In this document: piece after piece, positions 37,759 through 46,273 of the stretch
Position numbering within the stretch: the first letter of the stretch is position 1
Layout: each line of letters opens with the position of its first letter
Assembly: GCF_902459525.1 (NCBI RefSeq)
Contig: NZ_LR699166.1
Location: 1,314,501 to 1,378,500 of the forward strand
DNA: 64,000 nucleotides
Direction of reading: 5' to 3'
Source: Sideroxydans sp. CL21
GTDB taxonomy: Bacteria; Pseudomonadota; Gammaproteobacteria; Burkholderiales; Gallionellaceae
The notes under the pieces: generated by a model
Database searches by the model: none
Told to the model about the DNA's origin: nothing
The model's input: the letters and a program-made list of their open reading frames with translations, nothing else
Made by a program: the position numbers and the translations under genes

Positions 37759-38526
37759 TTAAGGTTTGACTTGAGTGATCAGCAGATGGCCGGAAGAGTC
37801 TTTCAGAGTAACCTTGTGCAAGTCAATGACTAACGTATCTTCCTTGGCAACGGCATGGTTAACATGAGCAACGATATCCATCGAGAAATGTTCGTAATTG
37901 GCAACTGATGAATTGATGGCGGCAATTGTTTTGCTGTCCGCGCAACGTAGTGCGCCAAATGCACTGGCATCGGAATAATGATAGTGGTAACGCGAGTTAT
38001 CGAAATAAAAGCGTGCCCCCTTCATAAACAGTCGGTTCACGACAGGAAATGACCGGCTCGTCTTGTCATAGGAATCCAACGCAATGTCGTCGACCTTGAT
38101 CAATAAATCCGGTTTGGTTTTGGCAATCTGAATCAACCGATCGATCACCTTCTTTTGCTCATTGCTCGCTTGTACGGGATTGGGTTGAATGATGTTTTCC
38201 GTGTTTTCGGTCAAAATCTCGCTGTAGTCAACCGGTGCTCCGGAGTAGGCGTAGTAATACACTTTTAACAGTACCGACGAGTCCAGCAATGCCAAGCCAT
38301 CCTGCAGCTTTAACGAACCTTCAGTCAGGGTTTTATCTGATGCTGCAATTGAGGCTTTGCTTCCGGGCGTATCCGCCAAACCAGGAGCATTCTGGTTCGA
38401 AGCCGTTGGCGTAGCCTGGGCGGTTAAAGATGTTATCGCTGCCACAACGATGGCAACGGCCATTGTTGTGGCCAATCGTTTAATAACAAATTCCAGAATA
38501 TCGTGAAATGCATTCTTGTCCATCAT
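37759..38526 (-). CDS. Unknown exported protein of the cytochrome operon
   Basis: Protein of 255 residues, not recognised. One N-terminal hydrophobic segment (about residues 18-38, then AQATPTASNQ) is a signal peptide or anchor. The rest is soluble: a linker with LTEGSLKLQDG, a tyrosine-rich VYYYAYSG, and a helical and strand mix ending in VTLKDSSGHLLITQVKP. No haem motif and a single cysteine. ATG 38526 has AGGA 8 bases upstream, better than the one at 38532. It follows the cytochrome b gene by 27 bases, so it is likely a partner or assembly factor of that complex. Confidence 0.7.
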   Translation of the reverse strand: MMDKNAFHDILEFVIKRLATTMAVAIVVAAITSLTAQATPTASNQNAPGLADTPGSKASIAASDKTLTEGSLKLQDGLALLDSSVLLKVYYYAYSGAPVDYSEILTENTENIIQPNPVQASNEQKKVIDRLIQIAKTKPDLLIKVDDIALDSYDKTSRSFPVVNRLFMKGARFYFDNSRYHYHYSDASAFGALRCADSKTIAAINSSVANYEHFSMDIVAHVNHAVAKEDTLVIDLHKVTLKDSSGHLLITQVKP

Positions 38527-38553
38527 GATCATGGTCCTAATGTGATTGAGCGG

Positions 38554-39195
38554 TTAGACGTTTGTTGAAGAGGACGAAGCATGAACCGAGGGTTCTTCAT
38601 CACTGTCTTCCCAGCCTGTAATCATGGATTTGATATAGGCCAATGGAGTATGGCCGGTGGTTGTCAGGTAAAGGTGGGCAATAAAGAAAATCAGCATCAT
38701 GTAAGCCGCGGCAGTGTGAATCCAGGCCACTTCGGTGAGTGTCAATCCGAACGGCTGCAGTTGAATCCAGTCGTAACTGAAAATCAGCAGCAGCATTCCG
38801 CTAACCCAGATCAAAGGGTTGATCATCAGCTTCAGCCATAGATACGCAAGCCGTTGCAATGGGTTGTGCTTGTGTTGCAACGTTTTGTGGAAGGGGTGAT
38901 CCTCACCGAGGAACATGCCCCATGCGTAATGCCGCGCAACAAGGACGACCTTCTGGAAGGTCGGGATGTATTGCTTCCATTCACCTGTTGTGAAATGCCA
39001 GAAAATTGCAAACATCCAGAGCGTGACCAAAAGCCAAGCGGAATAGCCGTGGATCAGCAGCGCTGTCTTGAAAGTAAATCCTCCAAGGTAACCGTGGATT
39101 TCAAAACCCGTGATCAACATGGTGATGACAAGCGCTGCCTGACTCCAGTGCCAGAATCGCTCGAAACGTTTGAACAGATATATACGAGTTGACAT
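38554..39195 (-). CDS. Cytochrome b561-like membrane subunit
   Basis: Di-haem b-type membrane protein of 213 residues with four hydrophobic helices (about residues 15-35, 45-68, 120-142 and 152-175). Candidate haem ligands are HW in FWHWSQ (near residue 16), HGY near 49, HF near 67 and the pair HTAAAYMM and HLYLTTTGH near 160-177. This is the pattern of the b-type subunit of Ni-Fe hydrogenase and formate dehydrogenase. It has a strong ribosome site (AAGGGG) and starts 16 bases after the octaheme cytochrome gene, so it should pass electrons between quinone and that cytochrome. Confidence 0.88.
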   Translation of the reverse strand: MSTRIYLFKRFERFWHWSQAALVITMLITGFEIHGYLGGFTFKTALLIHGYSAWLLVTLWMFAIFWHFTTGEWKQYIPTFQKVVLVARHYAWGMFLGEDHPFHKTLQHKHNPLQRLAYLWLKLMINPLIWVSGMLLLIFSYDWIQLQPFGLTLTEVAWIHTAAAYMMLIFFIAHLYLTTTGHTPLAYIKSMITGWEDSDEEPSVHASSSSTNV

Positions 39196-39211
39196 TACGA
39201 CCCCTTATTAG

Positions 39212-41002
39212 CTATGACCGACGACGAAACCACAGGATGGTGCGAATCAGACCGTGAATAAGCACACCGGCGAGAGCCAATGCGGCTGCGAGCAGACCAA
39301 TGCGTTCAATCCAGGGTTGATGATCTTTAAAGCGTCCCGGCATATAGACACCGTCTATGCCTTGGAGGCGTCCGCTGTTTGCGTGGCACTGTGCACAACC
39401 CAGCGCTTTTGTCCTGGGCGCAACCATATGGGATATTGGCCAATACATTTGAGTTTGAACAAATCCATATTGCCCCGAGTAAGGCAGTTTGGCGGCCTTC
39501 ATTCCAGCCGTGATCGCTTTCTGCCAATCGTAAGTCATGGTGAAAGAATCCTGATCGAAGCCAAAGGAGTGAAAGACCGCAAGTATGCCGGTTTGCGTGT
39601 CATAGGGCTGGTTGTTCCGGGATATCTTGAAAGGCCATATCTTCGATTGACCGTCGATCGCACTGCCTTCTATATCATTGACACCTACTACCCCGTTTCG
39701 ATCTGGCTGTATCTTGTCGCCAATATGCATCCAGCGCTCGGTGCCGTTGAACCAGCGATATTCGGGGACCACGTTATCCTCCCACAGGAAACTGCCTTTG
39801 ACCCCCCAGTAGGTGTTCCTGCCGTTCTCATCTTCAATCACCAGGGGAGCGCCGTTAGGTGAAAGTTTGCCGGCTGTCGCATAGTTCCAGTTCATTTTCG
39901 TGGGCTTGCCCCCGCGCGCAAACTCGGGGATATGGCAAGTTTCACAGGCGATATCACGGGTATGCATATTGAGTGTGGAGGCAATCTGCTTCGAAGTCAG
40001 CCCATCCCCGTGATGTGGAGCTTGACCATGGCAGGATTGGCAGGCCGTAGCATTGCCGTTGTGATCAGAACCCGGCATGAACGCGGCTTGTTTTGGATTG
40101 GCGTCAATGGCGTAATGTTCGCCGGTGACGTGGTGATTGCTGGTTTGATGGCATTGTTGGCAAGGGAAGTTCAATCCCTTCGTATCCATATGCACATCGA
40201 GTTCATGTGATGGATCAAGAAGCGAGCTATCCAGATCACCGTGTTTGACTCCGTCGCCACCGCCTCCATAGAAATGGCAACCACCGCAGTTGGCACGGGT
40301 CGGTGAGCTAATACTCTGGGCAATCTTTGCCAGATTCTGGGGTAGGACATAAGGCTTGTCGGTACCATAAACCTCGTTACATCCCGGGCGCACCGCGATT
40401 TTTTCCATCGCTGGATTACCGCCTATAAAAGGAATCTTGCGATAGTCCCTGGTCTGGTCGTGGCACACCAGGCAATCGACCTGATTCTCGGTACGTTGAT
40501 CAAAAGGAATGAATTTATTCGGATCGGTACTTCCATAGCCGACATGGCAAACCGTGCAAAACTGCTCGTTGCTGATCGGGCTAACGCAGAAGGTGTTATA
40601 GACCTGGCTCTTGCCGACCATTTGTTTGGTCTTGGGATTCCATGCTTTCCAGGTCCAGTGGATGGTGGACATGACCTGCTTGCCTGCTTCAGTGTGGCAA
40701 CTCAGGCAAGCTTTGGTGACTTGTTCGGGCGATGTAAACGGCCCTTGGAGTTGTTTGAAGTGTTTATGATCCTGAGGAGCTTTCTTTCCAACAGGTGCGT
40801 CGACTTCCTGCGGGATGATATGTTCAAGCGAAGCTTTACTCTGGGACGAAGATTGGGCGTAAAGCGCGGTTTGTGCAGGTTCGGTGCCGACTGCGGAGGC
40901 AGAGCTTGCGAACAAAATGGCTACGAGTGCCACCAGGCCGCTGCCTAACCATCCGTTCAGGCTGTTGAGAGAGTAATTGGATGGGTGTTTGTCAAATGCC
41001 AT
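39212..41002 (-). CDS. Octaheme c-type cytochrome, tetrathionate reductase (OTR) family, membrane-anchored
   Basis: Periplasmic multihaem protein of 596 residues with eight CxxCH sites at about residues 99, 149, 177, 239, 281, 321, 353 and 536. This is the count and spacing of the octaheme tetrathionate reductase family. In the Shewanella enzyme the active haem has a lysine ligand and a nearby cysteine. Here a lone Cys near residue 139 and a Lys near 226 stand at the matching distances. The enzyme can reduce tetrathionate, nitrite and hydroxylamine in vitro; the true substrate is unknown. A signal peptide is at about residues 18-38 and a C-terminal helix (about 566-588, then FRRRS) anchors it. 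ATG 41002 follows CAGGAGACG. Confidence 0.9.
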   Translation of the reverse strand: MAFDKHPSNYSLNSLNGWLGSGLVALVAILFASSASAVGTEPAQTALYAQSSSQSKASLEHIIPQEVDAPVGKKAPQDHKHFKQLQGPFTSPEQVTKACLSCHTEAGKQVMSTIHWTWKAWNPKTKQMVGKSQVYNTFCVSPISNEQFCTVCHVGYGSTDPNKFIPFDQRTENQVDCLVCHDQTRDYRKIPFIGGNPAMEKIAVRPGCNEVYGTDKPYVLPQNLAKIAQSISSPTRANCGGCHFYGGGGDGVKHGDLDSSLLDPSHELDVHMDTKGLNFPCQQCHQTSNHHVTGEHYAIDANPKQAAFMPGSDHNGNATACQSCHGQAPHHGDGLTSKQIASTLNMHTRDIACETCHIPEFARGGKPTKMNWNYATAGKLSPNGAPLVIEDENGRNTYWGVKGSFLWEDNVVPEYRWFNGTERWMHIGDKIQPDRNGVVGVNDIEGSAIDGQSKIWPFKISRNNQPYDTQTGILAVFHSFGFDQDSFTMTYDWQKAITAGMKAAKLPYSGQYGFVQTQMYWPISHMVAPRTKALGCAQCHANSGRLQGIDGVYMPGRFKDHQPWIERIGLLAAALALAGVLIHGLIRTILWFRRRS

Positions 41003-41692
41003 TAACGTCTCCTGAATCATGCGTGATTTGAATTGCCGTGTAATACATGGGCCCAAAATATCGGGCATCGAGCAATGATTGTTTACTCAAGGCTTTACTT
41101 CCGTCAGAAGTAACTGGCATCCATGCATATGTATCGCCTTTCTTCTTGCGAATAACTGTGTATACGATTGATGTTCATTGAATTCATTTATTTTTCTTCC
41201 TGATTGACGGTGGCTTTTTTTAATGTAGATAATCATTCCACTACTGTCTGTGCTAAATGTCACACAACCGTTGAATGCCTGACAGAATCAATCAAACGCT
41301 CGACAACATTGTCGTCATCCAGAACTTGATCATCAGGATTGATGGAGTCAACAAAGGTACTTCATGAGCTGCTGCCGTCATGCAACGGAATCACAAATGA
41401 GATCGGGGGTTAAGCGTTATGGACAGGCTTTATTGAATACATATTCAGAATATCGGCTGGCTGTGTTGGAACAAGCAAGGGTGCATTCGGTTTATGGTTT
41501 GGCTGCCGCCGTGCTTTCTGGTCATTAACGCACTACCCCCTCATCGAGTGGACTTATTCAGCATTTCCATAGATGTCATAAAGACCTTTTTGACGTTCTG
41601 TCATTCAAAACATCAGTAGCGTTGATTGATGCTGCAAATCATGCAACTATTCTTCAGGCAGAATAAGAAAATATTGTTATAGGGGGGAGTTA
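41003..41692. other. AT-rich intergenic region between divergent genes
   Basis: About 690 bases. It holds the promoters of the octaheme operon (minus) and of the GAF-GGDEF gene (plus), and one possible small gene at 41364-41528. No IS or repeat was recognised. Confidence 0.4.
41364..41528 (+). CDS. Possible small protein
   Basis: A 54-codon frame preceded by AAAGG seven bases before the ATG. The product starts with MSCCRHATES, is basic in the middle, and ends in a helical part (YSEYRLAVLEQARVHSVYG) with a small hydrophobic tail. No family is recognised. The ribosome site and protein-like composition favour it; the short length does not allow more. Confidence 0.35.
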   Translation: MSCCRHATESQMRSGVKRYGQALLNTYSEYRLAVLEQARVHSVYGLAAAVLSGH

Positions 41693-42685
41693 ATGAACAA
41701 TTCTGTTATTGCATGTCCCATACCTTCGAATGAGTCCCAGCGACTCAAAGCAGTTAAATCCTACGAAATTTTGGATACCCCACCAGAGGTTGATTTTGAT
41801 ACGCTTACCCGAGTTGCTACTCAAGCAATAGGAACACCGGCTGGAGTAATCGGACTGATGGATACCAACCGATTATGGTTCAAGTCACAGCTTGGGCTTG
41901 GTGTGCCTCAACTTGATCGCCAGATTGCTTTTTGTGCGCATGCGCTCATGAAACCGGGGGAAGCGCTTATCGTGGAAGATTTGCAGCAAGATCCAAGATT
42001 CAAGGACAACCCCTTGGTAACGCAAGCGCCGCATCTGCGATTCTATGCTGGAGCCCCACTCATTGATCGTGATGGATTCGCGCTTGGCACTATCGCCGTT
42101 GTAGATATTCAGCCACGAAAATTTTCGCCAACTCAAGTTGAGTTATTACGTGATCTTTCTACTTTGGTAATTACTGCTTTGGAGAATAGGCAGCGCGCCA
42201 AATTATTAGGCCAGTTAGCCATGACGGACCATCTTACTGGCCTACCTAACCGGGTTCAATTCGAACGAACACTAAACTCTGAATTGGCACATGCTCGACG
42301 AAAAAGCGAAACTTTCTCTGTTTATTTCATGGACCTGAATGATTTTAAGATTATCAATGACACTTATGGCCACTCTGCGGGTGATGAAGTGCTGTGCGAA
42401 GTCTCACGACGCATGGGAAAAGAAATTCGTGCAGAAGATTTATTAGCGAGATTTGGTGGCGATGAATTCGGAATTTTAATGCGACAAAGCGACGATAATA
42501 CTTCCGAATCACTTGCCGATCGCATTGTGAATGCTGTGCAAATTCCCATCACACTTTCCACTGGAAAAAATGTGTCAGTGGGTATTTCAATTGGCATGGC
42601 TACCTATACTGACTCGGTCGAAACAGTAGCTTCACTATTAGAACTAGCTGACCAAGCACTCTACAAGGCAAAGAAATATAAGTAA
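41693..42685 (+). CDS. GAF-GGDEF diguanylate cyclase
   Basis: Cytoplasmic enzyme of 330 residues that should make cyclic di-GMP from two GTP. A GAF domain lies at about residues 25-165 (typical phytochrome-related GAF with FCAHALMKPGEALIVEDLQQDPRF and FYAGAPLIDRDG). A GGDEF domain lies at about 172-330 with TDHLTGLPNR, MDLNDFKIINDTYGH and an intact signature FGGDEFGIL near residue 260. An RxxD-type inhibitory site is not evident five residues before the signature. The gene follows GGGGGGAG at good spacing and has clearly lower GC than the flanking cluster. Confidence 0.93.
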   Translation: MNNSVIACPIPSNESQRLKAVKSYEILDTPPEVDFDTLTRVATQAIGTPAGVIGLMDTNRLWFKSQLGLGVPQLDRQIAFCAHALMKPGEALIVEDLQQDPRFKDNPLVTQAPHLRFYAGAPLIDRDGFALGTIAVVDIQPRKFSPTQVELLRDLSTLVITALENRQRAKLLGQLAMTDHLTGLPNRVQFERTLNSELAHARRKSETFSVYFMDLNDFKIINDTYGHSAGDEVLCEVSRRMGKEIRAEDLLARFGGDEFGILMRQSDDNTSESLADRIVNAVQIPITLSTGKNVSVGISIGMATYTDSVETVASLLELADQALYKAKKYK

Positions 42686-42993
42686 TTAATTTTTCCTACA
42701 ATATCGAAAAGGTTGGGTTATGAACGGCCGGTATTGAGGAGAAAGCGCCGGAGGAGTTTGCCCAGTTAAACAAGCAGAATGCGGCCAATACCAAACTAAA
42801 TTTCTGGTCATGTCAATTTGACTACATTGCTATTCCCGCAAAGGAAATTAAAAATGACAAGAAGTTATGAATGAGTTCGTAATCCAAAGTCTATTTATAC
42901 TATTTGGCACCAACAGCAAACACAAAACCGTCCAAAATTGTAATTCAACCATAAATTCCGGACGCCTCTAAAATTATATTAGTCGTTTGCAGG
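42686..42993. other. AT-rich intergenic region with a gene remnant
   Basis: Lies between the diguanylate cyclase and gnd. The left half holds the remnant at 42724-42870; the right half is AT-rich and without features. Confidence 0.4.
42724..42870 (+). pseudogene. Possible 3' remnant of a lost gene
   Basis: A 48-residue open frame without any start codon. It reads like a protein end (APEEFAQLNKQNAANTK, then a stretch with FWSCQFDYIAIP and a lysine-rich tail). Bases 42767-42788 match 17048-17069 in 21 of 22 positions and in the same reading phase (NKQNAAN versus NRQNAAN). The parent gene is not known to me. It could instead be part of a short dispersed repeat. Confidence 0.35.
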
Positions 42994-44016
42994 TCATGTG
43001 TTTTCCTGGTGTTTCTCGTGATGACCGCCAAATTCGTACCGCAGTGCGGACAGCAATTTGTCGCCGTAGTCTGCTTCGCCGCGCGACGTGAAACGGTTGA
43101 ATAGCGCGGCAGTCAGCACCGGGGCTGGCGTGCCGGATTCGATTGCAGCGATGCTGGTCCAGCGGCCTTCCCCGGAATCGGAAACGCGTCCACCGAATTG
43201 TTTGAGGTCGGCATCGCTGTGCAGCGCGTGCGCGGTCAGATCGAGCAACCATGAACTGACCACGCTACCACGCCGCCACAGCTCGGCCACTTCGGCGACA
43301 TCGATTTCGTAACGGAATGCTTCCGGATCGCGCAACGGTGTCGTCTCCGCATCCGCCTGCCGCGCCACTCCACCCACGTTGGCGTGGCGCAGCAGATTGA
43401 AACCCTCGGCGTACGCAGCCATCATTCCGTATTCGATGCCGTTATGCACCATCTTGACGAAGTGCCCGGCACCTTCCGGTCCGCAGTGCAGGTAGCCGAT
43501 CTCTGCCGGACCGGGTTGGCCTGTGCGGCCCTCGGTGCGCGGCGCGGTTTCCACGCCCGGTGCAAGCGAGGAAAAGATGGGTTGCAGATGTGCCACCGTT
43601 GTTTTCTGTCCGCCTATCATCAGGCAATATCCGCGTTCCAGTCCCCAGGTGCCGCCGCTGACGCCGACATCGACGTAATGAATCGACTTGCTGTGCAGAC
43701 TCTTGGCCCGCGCGATGTCATCCTTGTAATACGAGTTGCCGCCATCGATGATGATGTCCTCCGCATCCAGCAATGCGGCCAGTTCGGTGACGCCGGCATC
43801 CACTACGGCTGCCGGCAGCATCAGCCATATGGCGCGCGGCGAACTCAGTTTGCCGACCATATCCCGCATGCTGGTGGATGGGGTAGCACCTTCCTGCGCC
43901 AAGGCCTGCACCGCCTCGCTGCTACGGTCGAACACCACGCATTGATGGCCGGCCTTCTGCAAACGACGCACCATATTTGCGCCCATGCGTCCCAACCCTA
44001 TCATTCCGATCTGCAT
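42994..44016 (-). CDS. gnd: 6-phosphogluconate dehydrogenase (decarboxylating), short type
   Basis: Oxidises 6-phosphogluconate to ribulose 5-phosphate and CO2. The protein is 340 residues, the short GntZ/YqeC type rather than the 470-residue enterobacterial form. Motifs are the Rossmann GLGRMGANM near residue 7, the substrate-binding GVSGGTWG, and the catalytic HNGIEYGMM, which follows a lysine in GHFVKMVHN. The ATG at 44016 follows TTTGGAGGAAAT. Cofactor preference (NAD or NADP) is not settled here, though short forms often use NAD. It is the last gene of the zwf-pgl-gnd set. Confidence 0.94.
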   Translation of the reverse strand: MQIGMIGLGRMGANMVRRLQKAGHQCVVFDRSSEAVQALAQEGATPSTSMRDMVGKLSSPRAIWLMLPAAVVDAGVTELAALLDAEDIIIDGGNSYYKDDIARAKSLHSKSIHYVDVGVSGGTWGLERGYCLMIGGQKTTVAHLQPIFSSLAPGVETAPRTEGRTGQPGPAEIGYLHCGPEGAGHFVKMVHNGIEYGMMAAYAEGFNLLRHANVGGVARQADAETTPLRDPEAFRYEIDVAEVAELWRRGSVVSSWLLDLTAHALHSDADLKQFGGRVSDSGEGRWTSIAAIESGTPAPVLTAALFNRFTSRGEADYGDKLLSALRYEFGGHHEKHQENT

Positions 44017-44033
44017 ATTTCCTCCAAATGAAA

Positions 44034-44750
44034 TCAATAAAATTCCGGCATCGCAGCACGGTCAATATGCCATTCGGACAATCCGACCCGGGCGGCGGGT
44101 AATGATGCACCGTCGTTAATCGCTTGCAGCGCAGCGCGCTTGCCTGCTCCCGTGACCAGAAATATTCGATGCTGTGCCCGCTGCAGTGTATGCAATCCAA
44201 GCGAAACACGCTGCGGCGGCGGCTTGGGCGCATCGAAGACGGCTACAGCGGCATCGCTCAACTCGGTTGCCGGATTTCCCGGGAACAGGCTGGCGGTGTG
44301 CCCATCTTCGCCCAGGCCAAGCAACACAAGGTCCAGCGGGGCATAATCATTCAGCAGCATGGCATAATTTCTTGCCGCATCATATGCGCCGTATTCCGCG
44401 GCGATGGTATGAATATTCGCCGGCGGAATGGCCACATGGTCGAGCAGGGTGGCATACGCCATCGTGTCGTTGCGCTGCTTGTCGCCGCGGGGCAGGCAAC
44501 GTTCGTCGCCAAAAAAAACTTGAACGTGCGCCCAATTCACCGGCAGGTAGCGCAACTGTTCGTAACAACGACGCGGCGTTTCACCCCCGGCCAGTGCGAG
44601 ACGAAATTCGCCCCGAATTGCGATGGCCTGCGCCGCAAGGTCGGCAACGCGTTCTGCCACGCAGGTTGCCAGAGCAGCATCGCTTTCATGGATTGCAAGT
44701 TGTGCGGGCTGGAACGTCATTTCCCTCGCTTCATCTTCCGGTTCTTGCAT
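44034..44750 (-). CDS. pgl: 6-phosphogluconolactonase
   Basis: Hydrolyses 6-phosphogluconolactone in the oxidative pentose phosphate pathway. The 238-residue protein belongs to the DevB/NagB-like family: ALAGGETPRRCYEQL, FFGDERCLPRGDKQRN and LLGLGEDGHTASLFPG, with the active His in the last motif. Its start overlaps the zwf stop (TGATG); a second ATG at 44720 gives the shorter, more usual N-terminus, so the true start is not certain. It lies 17 bases before gnd. Confidence 0.94.
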   Translation of the reverse strand: MQEPEDEAREMTFQPAQLAIHESDAALATCVAERVADLAAQAIAIRGEFRLALAGGETPRRCYEQLRYLPVNWAHVQVFFGDERCLPRGDKQRNDTMAYATLLDHVAIPPANIHTIAAEYGAYDAARNYAMLLNDYAPLDLVLLGLGEDGHTASLFPGNPATELSDAAVAVFDAPKPPPQRVSLGLHTLQRAQHRIFLVTGAGKRAALQAINDGASLPAARVGLSEWHIDRAAMPEFY

Positions 44751-46255
44751 CAGTAAGCCTGTGTATCCGATCCGCCCGCATCCAGCGAATGACGCCAGAA
44801 CTGGTCTTCGCGATCAAACAGGCAATACGTGCCGCGCGGCCCCCAACTGCCGGCAGGATAGGTATTGATGAATTCGCGCTCCATCGACCATACCTTGAGA
44901 ACCGGATCGACCACATGCCACGCTGCCTCCACCTCGTCTATGCGCAGGAACAGGGAATGGTCGCCCATGATTACATCGAGCAGCAAGCCTTCGTAAGCAT
45001 CGTAATCCTTTTCGCCTTCCTTGCGGTAAGTCGCATCCAGGCTGATGGTACGCGTATGCAAATCCAGTCCGGGGACTTTGACCTGCATTTCCATTTTCAG
45101 GCAATCGTCGGGCTGGATGCCCAGCATGATCCAGTTGGGTTGGGGCGGCCCCTGCCTTGTGTGCCGCAACAGATCCTGCGGGGGATTCTTGAAGCGGATG
45201 CAGATTGCCGAGCTGTTCTGGGCAAGGCGCTTTCCGGTACGCAAATAGAACGGGACTCCCGCCCAGCGCCAGTTATCTATGAACAATTTCATGGCGGCGT
45301 AAGTTTCAGTCGTGCTGTCCGGAGCCACATTTTTCTCTTCCAGATAACCCGGAACTGCTTTGCCGTCGATGCTGCCGCCGGCATACTGGCCGCGAAACGC
45401 GTGGGCATGCACCGCATTCTGGGTGATCGGGCGTATGGCCTTGAACACCTTCACTTTCTCGTCGCGCAAATGCTCAGCCTCCATGGATAGCGGCGGCTCC
45501 ATCGCCACCAGGGCCATGAGTTGCAGCAAGTGGCTCTGGATCATATCGCGCAATGCACCCGAGCCCTCGTAATAGTCCGCGCGGCCATCCACGCCCAGTG
45601 TTTCGGAATGGGTGATCTGCACATGATCGATGTAGTGATTGTTCCACAAGGGCTCAAGCAACAGGTTGGCAAAGCGGAACACCATGACATTCTGCACGGT
45701 GCCTTTGCCCAGATAGTGATCTATCCGAAATATCTGAGGCTCGTTCAGATGCCGATACAGGCTGGCCTGCAGCGTCTGTGCGCTCTGCAAGTCGTAGCCG
45801 AAGGGTTTTTCGATGACCACGCGCCGCCAGCCATTTTTCTCCTTGAGCAGACCAACGTTGCCCAGCTTGTCGACGATACCGGGATAGTCGGTCGGTCGCA
45901 CCGCCATGTAATAAACGATATTGGGCGGAAGATCAGGACCGTCATCCAGCAATTTCTGCAGGCGAGAGTAGGCAGTGTCGTCGTCCGGAGGAATTGCAAA
46001 ATAATACAGGCGCCCGCAAAAGCGCTGGAGCGCTTCCTCATCGATATCGTGCCCGTGCAGTTCGCGCAATATGCCGCTGACAAATTCCAGCCAGTCCGTT
46101 CGTTCGCGCGGCGTGATGTCGCATCCGAGAATGACCATATGATCCGGCAGCCGCTGTGCCGTTTCCAGGTGAAACAGCGCCGGGATCAATTTGCGGCGGC
46201 TCAAATTGCCTCCGGCACCGAAGATGGTCAATGTGCAGGAATCCAGCGTTTTCAT
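44750..46255 (-). CDS. zwf: Glucose-6-phosphate 1-dehydrogenase
   Basis: Oxidises glucose 6-phosphate to the lactone with reduction of NADP. The 501-residue protein shows the nucleotide fold TIFGAGGNLSRRKLIPALF (here GAGGNLS in place of the commoner GASGDLA), EKPFGYDL, and the active site FRIDHYLGKGTVQN with the catalytic His nearby. ATG 46255 is preferred over 46264 because AAAGGA lies nine bases before it. It is placed between the glycogen debranching gene and pgl, all on the minus strand with tiny gaps. Confidence 0.96.
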   Translation of the reverse strand: MKTLDSCTLTIFGAGGNLSRRKLIPALFHLETAQRLPDHMVILGCDITPRERTDWLEFVSGILRELHGHDIDEEALQRFCGRLYYFAIPPDDDTAYSRLQKLLDDGPDLPPNIVYYMAVRPTDYPGIVDKLGNVGLLKEKNGWRRVVIEKPFGYDLQSAQTLQASLYRHLNEPQIFRIDHYLGKGTVQNVMVFRFANLLLEPLWNNHYIDHVQITHSETLGVDGRADYYEGSGALRDMIQSHLLQLMALVAMEPPLSMEAEHLRDEKVKVFKAIRPITQNAVHAHAFRGQYAGGSIDGKAVPGYLEEKNVAPDSTTETYAAMKLFIDNWRWAGVPFYLRTGKRLAQNSSAICIRFKNPPQDLLRHTRQGPPQPNWIMLGIQPDDCLKMEMQVKVPGLDLHTRTISLDATYRKEGEKDYDAYEGLLLDVIMGDHSLFLRIDEVEAAWHVVDPVLKVWSMEREFINTYPAGSWGPRGTYCLFDREDQFWRHSLDAGGSDTQAY

Positions 46256-46273
46256 ACCGGACATCCTTTCAGT

